Assembly (NCBI RefSeq): GCF_012584445.1
Contig: NZ_JABAHI010000008.1
Span: 1,054,001-1,118,000 of the forward strand
Reading direction: 5' to 3'
Length of the DNA: 64,000 bases
From: Olsenella sp. KGMB02461
GTDB lineage: Bacteria; Actinomycetota; Coriobacteriia; Coriobacteriales; Atopobiaceae
Shown: positions 24,647-32,850 of the stretch, piece by piece
How positions within the stretch are numbered: position 1 is the first letter of the stretch
Layout: each line of letters starts with the position of its first letter
Position numbers and translations under genes: made by a program
The notes under the pieces: generated by a model
What the model was told of the DNA's origin: nothing
The model's input: only the letters and a program-made list of their open reading frames with translations
Databases searched by the model: none

Positions 24647-25528
24647 CTACCCCTTAGCCTCCAGTTTGCGCACCTTGAGCGTCACTGTATCGATGGATTG
24701 CGAACCGATAAGATCGTAGACTTCGCCGTTGGCAGCCGTCGTGGGCTCCATGGTGAACTGCGTGTTGGGAGCCACGTCCTGGGACACCACCACATAGCTG
24801 GCGAGGGCTTCTTTGTCTGCAGGGTCGATGTAGGCGCCGTCGTCGCTCACTGTGGCTAGATGGATGAAGCCAGGACCATAGGCATCGGTGAGGTTGCCCG
24901 CAGCGGAGTTATAGCCGCATTCAGCCAGATTGCGGCCCGTGTAATCGCGGATATAGTTCGTATATCTATCAGGAGCGCCATCGATGGCAGTCATATCCAC
25001 CGGAGTGGGGTCGGGACTTCCCGCGGCCTTCACCGCCAGAACTATTTGCTCGTGGCTTTGCCAGCGAGCGATGGTCTGAAGCTCGTTTCCCTCTTCATCC
25101 TGCCTAAACTCGATGTCAACCTGAGTATTGGGCGGCAGGTTTTGATCGAAGACCACGTAGCCTTTGAGCTGCTCCTCGTTTTCTGGATCCACAAAGACGC
25201 CCGAAGGGTCCACGTAGACCAATCGCAGATAGATCGCGCCCAACTTCTCCATGCGAAAGGTGTTGGCCGCCGCATAGCCTAGAGCTGCGGCATTTTGCCC
25301 TTTGTAGTTCTTGATGTAGGCCACATGGGGGTCGGAAGATACTTTAGGGGCTTCTTCCTGGGGCTTTTCTTCTGGAGCCTCACTCCCTTGGGAGCTCCGG
25401 CTGTCGCCGCTTGCCATAGTGTTCGCCCCGCATCCGCACAATCCCGCACCCAGGAGCAGTGCTCCACCCAGAAAGGCCCGCCTCGTGAATGCAGGCGCGC
25501 CCTGAGCTTTCAACGTTTCATTGTTCAT
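24647..25528 (-). CDS. lipoprotein with two PASTA-like repeats
   Basis: A 293-aa exported protein. N-terminal TRRAFLGGALLLGAGL resembles a Tat signal and leads into a lipobox-like LCGC (Cys33 likely lipidated). A Ser/Glu/Pro-rich spacer precedes two repeats: YIKNYKGQNAAALGY...YVVFDQNLPPNTQ and YIRDYTGRNLAECGY...YVVVSQDVAPNTQ. The repeat shape resembles PASTA domains (GxNLAxxGY ... VVSQ..APNT), which can bind muropeptides or beta-lactams. Start at the ATG of 25526-25528 with GGAGGAG 4 nt upstream. It overlaps the end of the MerR gene by 11 nt, so translation is probably coupled. Function unknown; outer face of the membrane is a confident location. Confidence 0.8.
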   Translation of the reverse strand: MNNETLKAQGAPAFTRRAFLGGALLLGAGLCGCGANTMASGDSRSSQGSEAPEEKPQEEAPKVSSDPHVAYIKNYKGQNAAALGYAAANTFRMEKLGAIYLRLVYVDPSGVFVDPENEEQLKGYVVFDQNLPPNTQVDIEFRQDEEGNELQTIARWQSHEQIVLAVKAAGSPDPTPVDMTAIDGAPDRYTNYIRDYTGRNLAECGYNSAAGNLTDAYGPGFIHLATVSDDGAYIDPADKEALASYVVVSQDVAPNTQFTMEPTTAANGEVYDLIGSQSIDTVTLKVRKLEAKG

Positions 25529-26168
25529 GTTCTCCTCCATTGCTTTGAGTTCTTAGGCTGGCTGCCTCTGCAGCGCTTCGCAGCATCTCTGCAGATCCAG
25601 GCCCCAGCCACACATCCATCGCCAATGCCATCCCAGGACTATCGATGAGTCCTGGGGTGCAGAGCAGCGCTTCTATACAGGAGGCAAAGTCCTTCTCTGG
25701 CGCCTTATCAAGATCTGTCTCCAGCGCATTTCGAATTCCTATATGTCGAGACACAAGCTTTTCAAACGAGGCCCCTGCATCCAAGGCCCCCGCATCACCT
25801 TCTACTGCAGCCAGCAGCGCCTCGGCCTGAAGCAACTGCCCCGCCACGTCCTCTGCCCGTGCCTTGAGCCTCGACACCTGTACCCTTAGCAAGTCTCCAA
25901 TGCTCTTGCCGGCTTCTTTTTGCGCTTCAATCTCAACTTTGATCTCTGGCAGGCTCAGCCCCTGGCGCCGATACTGCTTCACCACATAGAGCTGTGCGAG
26001 ATCTTCCAGGTCATAGCTACGACGGCCCCAAGCAGTGTCTTGAGGATTCAGGATCGCCACTCCGCCTTGGCCGCTATAACAGGCGCGCTGGATATCTCGG
26101 CGCCCAAGGCCGATAAGCGTCTCCACCTCCGAGATCTTCCACCCACTCGCGTGCCTGCTCTGCCTCAT
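25518..26168 (-). CDS. MerR-family transcriptional regulator
   Basis: A 216-aa regulator. The N-terminal MerR helix-turn-helix (GWKISEVETLIGLGRRDIQRAC, then WGRRSYDLEDLAQLYVVKQYRRQGLSLPEI) is followed by a long helical region (about 85-150) and a C-terminal domain of about 65 residues that I do not recognise. The start is the ATG at 26166-26168, preceded by an excellent AGGAGGTG; the longer open frame upstream lacks one. It overlaps the lipoprotein gene by 11 nt, so regulator and lipoprotein form one unit. The effector is unknown. The leader upstream contains terminator-like hairpins. Confidence 0.88.
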   Translation of the reverse strand: MRQSRHASGWKISEVETLIGLGRRDIQRACYSGQGGVAILNPQDTAWGRRSYDLEDLAQLYVVKQYRRQGLSLPEIKVEIEAQKEAGKSIGDLLRVQVSRLKARAEDVAGQLLQAEALLAAVEGDAGALDAGASFEKLVSRHIGIRNALETDLDKAPEKDFASCIEALLCTPGLIDSPGMALAMDVWLGPGSAEMLRSAAEAASLRTQSNGGEHEQ

Positions 26169-26278
26169 CGTTTCACCTCCTGCATCCAAGCCAAGCTGTT
26201 CAATGAATGAACAGCAAGCCTCCAGAAGGCGCCCCCTCTCGCCGGGCAGGTTGTTCTCATCCACTGTTGCTCCTCTCA

Positions 26279-26427
26279 CTAATGAGGGAGCCCTCTGCCC
26301 CCTCATTAGGGGCTGTGTAAAAACTGCGGATGAAACCCCAGGTAAATGCCGTGTTATTAAGGATTGCGCGGTCTCATCCCCCACCTCGGCATCAAAAAGC
26401 AGCCCACCTGGAGGAAGGCGGGCTGCT
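26279..26427 (-). promoter_or_regulatory. leader with successive terminator-like hairpins upstream of merR
   Basis: Reading toward merR there are three elements. AGCAGCCC/GGGCTGCT (26398-26427) is followed by five T. GGATGAGACC pairing with GGGTTTCATCC (26328-26379) is followed by five T after a 4-nt gap. CTAATGAGGG/CCCTCATTAG (26279-26309) is a perfect 10-bp inverted repeat. No gene precedes them on this strand for more than 2 kb, so they look like attenuators of the merR-lipoprotein mRNA or the ends of a small RNA. Apart from this, a LexA-like box and a 12-bp palindrome (AGACTCGAGTCT, near 26497), I see nothing in 26169-26686. Confidence 0.5.
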
Positions 26428-26570
26428 CAGGGCTGGAGGCGATGGACTGAGACGAACTGAGCTCATACAACTACTGGGGTTAGAGTGTTGTCCCAAGACT
26501 CGAGTCTCCGGCTGGCAAGCTAAACCATTGGTCGCCGTCCATGTATGTCCGTTCGTTGATTAGAGCATAC

Positions 26571-26582
26571 GAACAGTTGTTC
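26571..26582. promoter_or_regulatory. LexA-box-like site upstream of the helicase
   Basis: GAACAGTTGTTC (preceded by C) fits the Gram-positive SOS pattern GAAC-N4-GTTC, about 105 bp before the helicase start. A perfect site of the same type precedes sbcD. Confidence 0.5.
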
Positions 26583-26686
26583 TTATAGCAAGGCTGAGTC
26601 ACAATGGAGACCTAAAACCGAGCGCTCTAGGTGCTCATGCGATAGGGTTAGTAGACATTCCCATGCCTGTGAGAGGAGGGCGCCAA

Positions 26687-28153
26687 GTGGCAGAAAAGGC
26701 TTCAGAAAAACGAGCCTGCGCAGATGCAGAGCAACAGGCTGCCATCGACGCCATCCTCTCAGGGGAAAACGTCTTCCTTACCGGCGGGGCCGGCTGCGGC
26801 AAATCCTTCGTGATAGAAGAAGCCTTGCGCCTCCTGCGCAAAAAGCGGCGCAATGTTGTGGTGTGCGCCCCTACAGGCATCGCGGCGCTCAATGTTGGCG
26901 GCACTACAGTGCACAGGGCCTTTAAGCTGGGCCTTGGAGTACAGGGACGCAGCACGCGCCTTAGGGTGCGGGAGCCCATCTCTCAAGCAGATGTAATCAT
27001 TATTGATGAGATATCCATGCTGCGATGCGATCTTTTCGATGCGGTGTCCACCATCATGCGCAAAGTGCGCCCTCGACCTCAATTGGTGGTGGTAGGCGAT
27101 TTCTCCCAGCTGCCTCCCGTGGTTGCCGGCGATGACGAAGCTCATCTCAAAGATGAGTACGGCATGCTCTACCACGGCCCCTTCGCATTCCAAGGGCGCC
27201 GCTGGCAAGAATGGGACTTCCATCCCTTTATCCTAAGGGACCACCATAGACAGGCAGACCCTTCGTTTTTGGATGCCCTTACCGCCATTCGCAAGGGAGA
27301 CCCTTCGGCCTGCCAATGGATAAGCCAGCATGCCTGCGATGAATATATTGAAGGGGCTCCCTATATCGCCTCCACCAATCGCGTGGTAGACAGGATCAAT
27401 TCCCGGCGCCTGAGCGAGCTCTCCGGAAAAGCCCACACCTTCAAAGCGCGCACCACCGGCTCCTTTGGCTCGGTTCACCCGGTGGACGAGACCATCACTC
27501 TCAAGCGTGGGGCACGAGTGGTGTGTTGCAAGAACGACCCTGACGATGCCTTTGTAAACGGCTCCATAGGCACCGTAACCGGATTTCCTGCAGACGGTCA
27601 GGTGCGCGTGGAGCTCGATAGCGGCGACACCGTTACCGTCGAAGCGATGAAATGGAGCGCGCTGGATTACGAAGAAGATGAAGAGGGCGGTCTACGAGAG
27701 GTAGAGAAAGGCACCTACACGCAGATTCCTTTGCGTTTGGCCTGGGCCATGACCATCCATAAAACCCAAGGACTCACTCTGGATTCTATGAATCTCGATC
27801 CCCATTGTTTTGAGAAAGGCCAGCTCTACGTAGCCCTTTCAAGGGTGCGATCTGTGAGCGATCTCTATCTCACCTGTCCTATAGATCCCACTTGGCTCAT
27901 GGTAGACCCCGAGGTGCGCGCTTTCACGCGCCAGGTGTGGAACATCTCGCAAAGCTGGGACCCTGAGGCCCACGCTTATAAGACCCAATGGAGAGAACCC
28001 AAGAAAAAGCTAGGCACTGCCACCGGCACTCGGAGGAGTGCTCGCAACAAAGAGAGCCGCGAGCGCTCAAAAGTCTCTCCACCTAAAGCGTTTGGTGCGG
28101 GACGCACTAGGCCTGCGAGCAAGCTTAAGGCTCGAACACCACATAGCGATTAA
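26687..28153 (+). CDS. Pif1/RecD2-like superfamily 1B DNA helicase
   Basis: A 488-aa ATP-dependent 5'-3' helicase. Walker A is GGAGCGKS, then APTGIAALN (motif Ia), the Walker B IIDEISM, GDFSQLPPV (motif III), a region with RDHHRQ, and the UvrD_C_2-like end with MTIHKTQGLT and YVALSRVRS (motifs V and VI). The basic C-terminal tail is probably disordered. I choose the GTG at 26687 because GAGGAGGG lies 6 nt upstream; an ATG 24 nt earlier lacks a good site. Such helicases resolve G-quadruplexes or recombination intermediates. Its last 29 bp overlap the convergent methyltransferase gene. A LexA-like box upstream suggests DNA-damage control. Confidence 0.9.
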   Translation: MAEKASEKRACADAEQQAAIDAILSGENVFLTGGAGCGKSFVIEEALRLLRKKRRNVVVCAPTGIAALNVGGTTVHRAFKLGLGVQGRSTRLRVREPISQADVIIIDEISMLRCDLFDAVSTIMRKVRPRPQLVVVGDFSQLPPVVAGDDEAHLKDEYGMLYHGPFAFQGRRWQEWDFHPFILRDHHRQADPSFLDALTAIRKGDPSACQWISQHACDEYIEGAPYIASTNRVVDRINSRRLSELSGKAHTFKARTTGSFGSVHPVDETITLKRGARVVCCKNDPDDAFVNGSIGTVTGFPADGQVRVELDSGDTVTVEAMKWSALDYEEDEEGGLREVEKGTYTQIPLRLAWAMTIHKTQGLTLDSMNLDPHCFEKGQLYVALSRVRSVSDLYLTCPIDPTWLMVDPEVRAFTRQVWNISQSWDPEAHAYKTQWREPKKKLGTATGTRRSARNKESRERSKVSPPKAFGAGRTRPASKLKARTPHSD

Positions 28154-28880
28154 GGGCTCCGGAGGACCCATCTGCAAAGAAGCGCACCCTTTCCTGCACT
28201 GAGCCCATAAGGTTGTCAAGCTCTTCCTCATCTACGTGGTGGCAAAAACGGACGACCTCAGTATCCCCTTGCCACCCCAGCAGCCAGTCTTTTGGCCCAA
28301 AGCTGTCCACAAGGCCTGGCCATCTTTTGCGAGCTTCTAGAGTTACCTGCTGTGCCTTTGTGGAGAGACGCCCGTCATCCATAAAGCGCCAGCAGGCAAC
28401 GGCCGCCACCCCGCCAGGAGCCAAAAGGGAGCTTAGGCGCTCAATCAATGCATGCCTCTGAGAGGCAAGAGGAAGGTGATGTATAAGGCCAAAGCACACC
28501 GCCACATCAAAGTTTCCCTGCCACTCCACTGGGAGCGGCCCGAGGGAAGCAAGGTCGAACGAAGCCGTGCGCACCCCCTCTAGTCCCATCCCTTCTGCCA
28601 TCAGTGGCAGACATCTGTCCACCCCCAACGCTTCAAAGGCCGCTTCTTGAGGCAACTTCCCTTTGAGCCATGCCTCAAAACGCAAGTTCCCGCAACCCAA
28701 ATCAATGAGGCGAACCGGGGCTCCTTGGGCTGCGCGGGTCTTGGCAAGAGGGGCGATATAGGGCAGCAGCAACTCCCAACCTTGCCAGCCTTGCTGGCGT
28801 GTAGCCGAGAAACTTGCAGCCTCACGCTCGTAAAACTGCGCAGTGAGTGAAGATGCCAATGCCGCCTGGGCGCTATCCAC
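28125..28880 (-). CDS. SAM-dependent methyltransferase, Trm9/ALKBH8-like
   Basis: A 251-aa class I methyltransferase. Motif I is RLIDLGCGNLRFE (near residue 60); later come FDVAVCFGLIHHLP and LLAPGGVAAVACWRF. Further on, DWLLGWQGDTEVVRFCHHVDEEEL resembles the tail of Trm9-type enzymes, where a tryptophan-containing loop is followed by R.YH.F..EL. Trm9 methylates the carboxymethyl group that Elp3 chemistry places on wobble uridine of tRNA. The divergent neighbour here is Elp3, which makes that role attractive, but it rests on motif resemblance plus context. A generic small-molecule methyltransferase remains possible. The 3' end overlaps the helicase gene. Confidence 0.75.
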   Translation of the reverse strand: MDSAQAALASSLTAQFYEREAASFSATRQQGWQGWELLLPYIAPLAKTRAAQGAPVRLIDLGCGNLRFEAWLKGKLPQEAAFEALGVDRCLPLMAEGMGLEGVRTASFDLASLGPLPVEWQGNFDVAVCFGLIHHLPLASQRHALIERLSSLLAPGGVAAVACWRFMDDGRLSTKAQQVTLEARKRWPGLVDSFGPKDWLLGWQGDTEVVRFCHHVDEEELDNLMGSVQERVRFFADGSSGALNRYVVFEP

Positions 28881-29046
28881 GAGCTGCCCCCTTCTTTGAT
28901 GAACGATGCGGGATGTATCTGGTGCTTTGGGGGTCTGTAGCTTAACCGCAAGCTACCAGAACCCACGCAGTTATACTAGCGTGGCCTAGAGGCTGGAGCC
29001 TAAGAAGATTTCTTATATAAAACACACTGTGATGTAAGGGGGGGCC

Positions 29047-30924
29047 ATGACACTCACCTATAAAGAGCGTTTGGAGCAAGCTCTCCTAGAGCTTGCCAGA
29101 CAACTTTCTTGCCAAGAGGGCCAGCTTTCTGAGAAGGAGCTTCTTAGGCTTATAAGACAGCAAAACACTGGAATTGCGGCACCGGATGCTCCTGTGAAAA
29201 AGAGGGCGCTTCTCCCCTACTACCTGCACCAAGACGAGCTTCACCCCGGCATTTGGCAGGAAAAGGGCATCAGTGAAGCCCTGGAAGCGCGCATCAAAGA
29301 GCAGCTTCGAGCCAAGCCTCGCAGAACCGCTTCTGGGGTAGCCACGGTCACCGTCATCGCAAAGCCCTGGCCTTGTTCTGGCAACTGTCGCTATTGCCCC
29401 AACGACTTGCGCATGCCAAAGAGCTATTTGGCCGACGAGCCCGCCTGCCAGCGAGCTGAACAATCATTCTTTGATCCATTCTTGCAAGTCTCCGGAAGGC
29501 TGCGCGTGCTTAGAGACATGGGCCATCACACCGATAAGGTGGAGCTTATCGTATTGGGTGGCACCTGGACAGACTACCCCGCCCCCTATCGCGCCTGGTT
29601 TGTGCGCGAGCTTTTCCGCGCCCTCAACTGCGCAGGTTCGCCGGAAGAAAGAACGTTGGTGGCCGAGCGCCGGAAGCGCTATCTAGACGCGGGCTTCTCG
29701 GCAGATCCAGCAGGCTGTCAAAAGCGTGCAGCAGATCTACAGTCGCAGGTAGATGCTGGTCTTCTCACCTATAACGAAGGTTGGAGGCGCCTGTGGGCGG
29801 AGGATGAGGGTTGGCGTGAGCTTGCGCACGAGCAGATCGCCGCCCTTGAAGAGGTTGAAGCCCAGCAGCACATAAACGAACATGCACGTTGCCGCTGCGT
29901 GGGCCTCTCCTTTGAGACTCAGCCCACCGCCATTAACGCTGCTGCTCTCGAAGAGATGCGCAGGCTAGGCTGCACAAAAGTGCAGGTAGGCGTGCAGTCG
30001 GTGGACTTCGAGCGCCGCAGCGCCAGCGATAGGCCCATATCCGATGCCGTACTTGAGCAGGCTTTTGGACTCTTGCGCCTCTTTGGCTTCAAGATCCACG
30101 CGCATATTATGGCGAACCTCCCAGGGGCCTCGCCAGAAAAAGACAAAAGCGACTATCTGGCTCTTGTCACTGATCGCGCCTTCGAGCCAGACGAGGTCAA
30201 ACTCTACCCCTGCGCGCTTATCCGAGGCACCGCCCTAGAGCGCGATCATGCAAAGGGTTTGTGGCAGCCCTATAGCCGAGAAGAGCTCTTGGACGTCCTG
30301 GCCCAAGATGTGCTTGTCACGCCGCCCTTTGTGCGCATCTCTCGCATGATCAGGGATTTCTCTGCCCAAGACATCGTGGCAGGCAGCCGCGAGGCCAATC
30401 TGCGGCAGGCAGTGGAAGATGCCGTAGCCGCCTATTCGAAAGCCCAAGGAAAGCCGGTCCAGGAGATTCGCATGCGAGAGATTGCAGGCGAGCAGCCCAG
30501 CGCAGGCCAGCTTGCCATGAGCACCTACGAGTATGAGACCCTCGTCTCCTGCGAGCGCTTTCTTTCTTGGACCACACATGACGGATCCATCGCAGGCTTT
30601 TTGCGCCTCTCGCTCCCCCAACCCCAGCACGCCAAAGCCGTATTAGGCGCCCCCGACGCCATGATCCGCGAGGTGCATGTCTATGGACGAGTCTCTGAGC
30701 TAGGCCTTCAACAGCCTGGCGCGCAACATCGCGGCTTAGGGCGCTCTTTGGTAGAGGAGGCGTGCCGCCAAGCTGCCAAGAAAGGATACCCTGCCATCAA
30801 GGTGATCTCTGCTGTGGGCACACGCGAGTACTACCGAGGCCTTGGCTTTAAAGATGCGGGCCTTTATCAAAAAAAGGAACTTCAAGCAGATTGCCTGCTT
30901 GAAGTTCCCAAATGTCCCAAATAA
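29047..30924 (+). CDS. Elp3-type tRNA uridine(34) acetyltransferase (radical SAM + GNAT)
   Basis: A 625-aa homologue of the catalytic Elongator subunit Elp3. It uses acetyl-CoA and a SAM radical to put a carboxymethyl-type group on C5 of wobble uridine in tRNA. The N-terminal region is followed by the radical SAM motif WPCSGNCRYC (Cys110, Cys114, Cys117), then VELIVLGGTWTDYP, VGLSFETQP, VQVGVQSVD and IHAHIMANLPGA. The C-terminal GNAT domain (about 510-620) has EVHVYG, QHRGLGRSLVEEA and ISAVGTREYYRGLGF, the usual Elp3 ending. Length agrees with single-subunit bacterial and archaeal Elp3. AAGGGGGG precedes the ATG. Divergent from the Trm9-like gene. The last codons overlap two minus-strand terminators. 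Confidence 0.93.
   Translation: MTLTYKERLEQALLELARQLSCQEGQLSEKELLRLIRQQNTGIAAPDAPVKKRALLPYYLHQDELHPGIWQEKGISEALEARIKEQLRAKPRRTASGVATVTVIAKPWPCSGNCRYCPNDLRMPKSYLADEPACQRAEQSFFDPFLQVSGRLRVLRDMGHHTDKVELIVLGGTWTDYPAPYRAWFVRELFRALNCAGSPEERTLVAERRKRYLDAGFSADPAGCQKRAADLQSQVDAGLLTYNEGWRRLWAEDEGWRELAHEQIAALEEVEAQQHINEHARCRCVGLSFETQPTAINAAALEEMRRLGCTKVQVGVQSVDFERRSASDRPISDAVLEQAFGLLRLFGFKIHAHIMANLPGASPEKDKSDYLALVTDRAFEPDEVKLYPCALIRGTALERDHAKGLWQPYSREELLDVLAQDVLVTPPFVRISRMIRDFSAQDIVAGSREANLRQAVEDAVAAYSKAQGKPVQEIRMREIAGEQPSAGQLAMSTYEYETLVSCERFLSWTTHDGSIAGFLRLSLPQPQHAKAVLGAPDAMIREVHVYGRVSELGLQQPGAQHRGLGRSLVEEACRQAAKKGYPAIKVISAVGTREYYRGLGFKDAGLYQKKELQADCLLEVPKCPK
30869..30908 (-). terminator. second terminator, embedded in the elp3 3' end
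   Basis: Perfect 14-bp arms GGAACTTCAAGCAG and CTGCTTGAAGTTCC around 5 nt, followed on the minus strand by seven T. It lies inside elp3 coding sequence (encoding ...KKELQADCLLEVPK) but faces the LEA-like gene. Confidence 0.7.
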
Positions 30925-30961
30925 AAAACGCCTCTGCCCGGCGTTGCGCAGCGGGCAGAGG
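30923..30961 (-). terminator. terminator of the LEA-like gene
   Basis: CCTCTGCCC and GGGCAGAGG arms with further inner pairing, followed by six T on the minus strand. It overlaps the last two bases of the elp3 stop codon. Confidence 0.9.
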
Positions 30962-30995
30962 TATTGCCAAATAAGAGAGGAGAGAAGCTCCTGGT

Positions 30996-31352
30996 TTACT
31001 TGAGGTCCTCCTTGGCGGCATCGACGCCAGCCTTGAGGTCGTCTGCGGCGATGTCTGCCTTGGCACTGTCAACCTCGGCTTTGGCGCCTGCCTTTTCTGC
31101 AGAAACACCCACCTTGTCGCCGGCCTCGCGGGCAGCGGCGCTCGCCTTGTCGGCGAAATCGTGAGCCTTATGAGCCAGGTCCTCAGCACCCTCGGCGATA
31201 TGGCCGCCCAGATCCACGGCGCCATCGGCAACCTTGTGCGCACCTTCTGCGGCCTTGGAACCCAAATCCTTGACGGCGTCAGCGGCGTCTCCGCCAAGCT
31301 CGGACGCCTTGCCTGCAACTTTGTTAGCAATCTCATTAAAATCGATGCCCAT
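30996..31352 (-). CDS. LEA-like amphipathic helical protein
   Basis: A 118-aa hydrophilic protein made almost wholly of Ala, Lys, Asp, Glu and Gly in an 11-residue-like helical rhythm (for example ASELGGDAADAVKDLGSKAAEG and AHKAHDFADKASAA). There is no signal peptide and no cysteine or tryptophan. The composition matches late-embryogenesis-abundant-like or YtxH-like stress proteins that coat membranes or proteins during desiccation or osmotic stress. Start ATG at 31350-31352, preceded by GGAAGGA. It forms its own unit with two terminators in series. The stress role is inferred from composition only. Confidence 0.75.
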   Translation of the reverse strand: MGIDFNEIANKVAGKASELGGDAADAVKDLGSKAAEGAHKVADGAVDLGGHIAEGAEDLAHKAHDFADKASAAAREAGDKVGVSAEKAGAKAEVDSAKADIAADDLKAGVDAAKEDLK

Positions 31353-31438
31353 AGTAGTGTCCTTCCACTGCTGGGGAGCGGGACGCGATTGCGACACCGC
31401 TTTTTGTCTGGCAGGTCTATACCCGCCAACCCACAAAC

Positions 31439-31502
31439 CACGCCCCGCAAAGGCAAGTGGCACGAAAGAACGGCCTTCTCCGCAAGGCCTTCACGGGGCG
31501 TG
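31439..31502. other. long nested hairpin between nagA and the LEA-like gene
   Basis: Outer arms CACGCCCCG/CGGGGCGTG and inner arms GGCCTT/AAGGCC. It lies about 50 bp past the nagA stop codon and about 90 bp upstream of the LEA-like gene. No T-run, so it may be a processing or 5'-leader structure. Confidence 0.4.
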
Positions 31503-31549
31503 CTTAAAACGTGGACGAATCACGCCATTACACGCATCGCACCGTTGAA

Positions 31550-32701
31550 CTAGACTGCCTCCCAGGCAATCTCGCCGCCCACATAGGTGGCCTCCAGCTC
31601 CATGGCGCTGGTAAAACAGGCGAGATCGCCGTCGCGGCCCGGACGGATGGAGCCGCACACATCATCGATGCCCACACTCTTGGCAGGAACGATGGAAGCC
31701 ATGGCCACCGCCTCGGCAGGGGTGACCAGACCCCAATCCACCACGTTCTTCACGCATTGGCACAGGCCCACGATGGAACCTGCAAGATTCCCGCCTTCCT
31801 TGAGGCGCGCCTGGCCGTCCTTGACGGTGATGGGCAGGCCCTCCATCACGTAATCGCCCTCGGGCATGCCGCCGGCAGCCAAACAGTCGGTAATGAGGCA
31901 CACCTGGTCTTTGCCGCGAGCGCGCATCACCACATTGACAGACACCGGGTTCACGTGGTTGCCGTCGCAAATGAGCTCGTCATAGACGTCGGGGCAGGTA
32001 AGGGCTGCGCCCACCATGCCCGGCTCGCGATGGTGCAGCGGGCTCATGGCGTTATAGGTGTGCACGAAGACCGTGGCGCCGGCATCCACTGCACGGCGAG
32101 CCTCCTCATAGGTGGCGTTGGAGTGGCCTAGGGCTACGATGGCGCCCATCGCGGTGGCCTGAGCGATGAACTCGGGGGCGCCGTCGTTTTCTGGTGCCAG
32201 AGCGATCTTGAAGGCAAGGCCATCGGCGCATTCCATCCAATGCTCCAGCACATGGATGTCGGGGTTTCCCATATAGGCGGGGTTTTGAGCGCCCTTGTAC
32301 TTCTCAGAGAACCAGGGGCCTTCCAGATAGATCCCCTGCACGCGGGCCGCCTTGGGCTTGTTCACATGGGCAGCAGCAATGGTGCAGGCCTCGGCGATGC
32401 GCTCGGTGGGAGCGGTAAGGGTGGTGGGAAAGAAGCTGGTGCAGCCGTTGCGCACCAGGCCTGCGGCGATGGCGTCGAGCCCCTCGGGGGAGAGATCCAT
32501 GACATCATGGCCGTCAAAGCCATGGATATGGGTGTCTACCAGGCCAGGAGCCACCCAATCGCGCTCGTCGATGCGATCTACATTGTCAGGCATCTGAGTG
32601 CTAAAGGCGCCAAAGACGCCGTCGTGAACAGTGAGATAGCCAGGGCCCGTAGGGCCAGAGGGAAGGAAGAAGGAGTTGGCATGGATAGCAAAGGTCGACA
32701 T
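31550..32701 (-). CDS. nagA: N-acetylglucosamine-6-phosphate deacetylase
   Basis: A 383-aa amidohydrolase that removes acetate from GlcNAc 6-phosphate, the first committed step of amino-sugar catabolism and recycling. The metal site begins with DTHIHGFDGHDVMD; further family signatures are EGPWFS, GHSNATYEEA, HTYNAMSPLHHREPG and the catalytic aspartate region LITDCLAAGG. Start ATG at 32699-32701 with AAGGAGG 5 nt upstream; a longer open frame has no such site. The SIS-domain gene lies 149 bp upstream on the same strand and could supply the next deamination/isomerisation step. Length is normal for NagA. Confidence 0.95.
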   Translation of the reverse strand: MSTFAIHANSFFLPSGPTGPGYLTVHDGVFGAFSTQMPDNVDRIDERDWVAPGLVDTHIHGFDGHDVMDLSPEGLDAIAAGLVRNGCTSFFPTTLTAPTERIAEACTIAAAHVNKPKAARVQGIYLEGPWFSEKYKGAQNPAYMGNPDIHVLEHWMECADGLAFKIALAPENDGAPEFIAQATAMGAIVALGHSNATYEEARRAVDAGATVFVHTYNAMSPLHHREPGMVGAALTCPDVYDELICDGNHVNPVSVNVVMRARGKDQVCLITDCLAAGGMPEGDYVMEGLPITVKDGQARLKEGGNLAGSIVGLCQCVKNVVDWGLVTPAEAVAMASIVPAKSVGIDDVCGSIRPGRDGDLACFTSAMELEATYVGGEIAWEAV

Positions 32702-32850
32702 AGGTCCTCCTTGAGCAGCAATGCTCGGTAATTGGCCGGCGTGCAGGGCCCAAAAGCCCCACACCGGCTCTTATGGGCGCGCGAAAGCGGGAGCACTAGG
32801 GGCTATTGCGCCTAGGGTCTCCCTATCCGCAGTCTAGAACTACGGCGACC

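Noticed and set aside
26328-26400. T-box leader before merR
   Set aside because: AGGTGG and ACCGCG are separated by eight extra bases and lie after, not before, the first terminator hairpin.
26430-26660. Possible tRNA gene
   Set aside because: No GTTCRA T-loop with a 7-bp acceptor stem could be folded on either strand; AGACTCGAGTCT is a simple palindrome.
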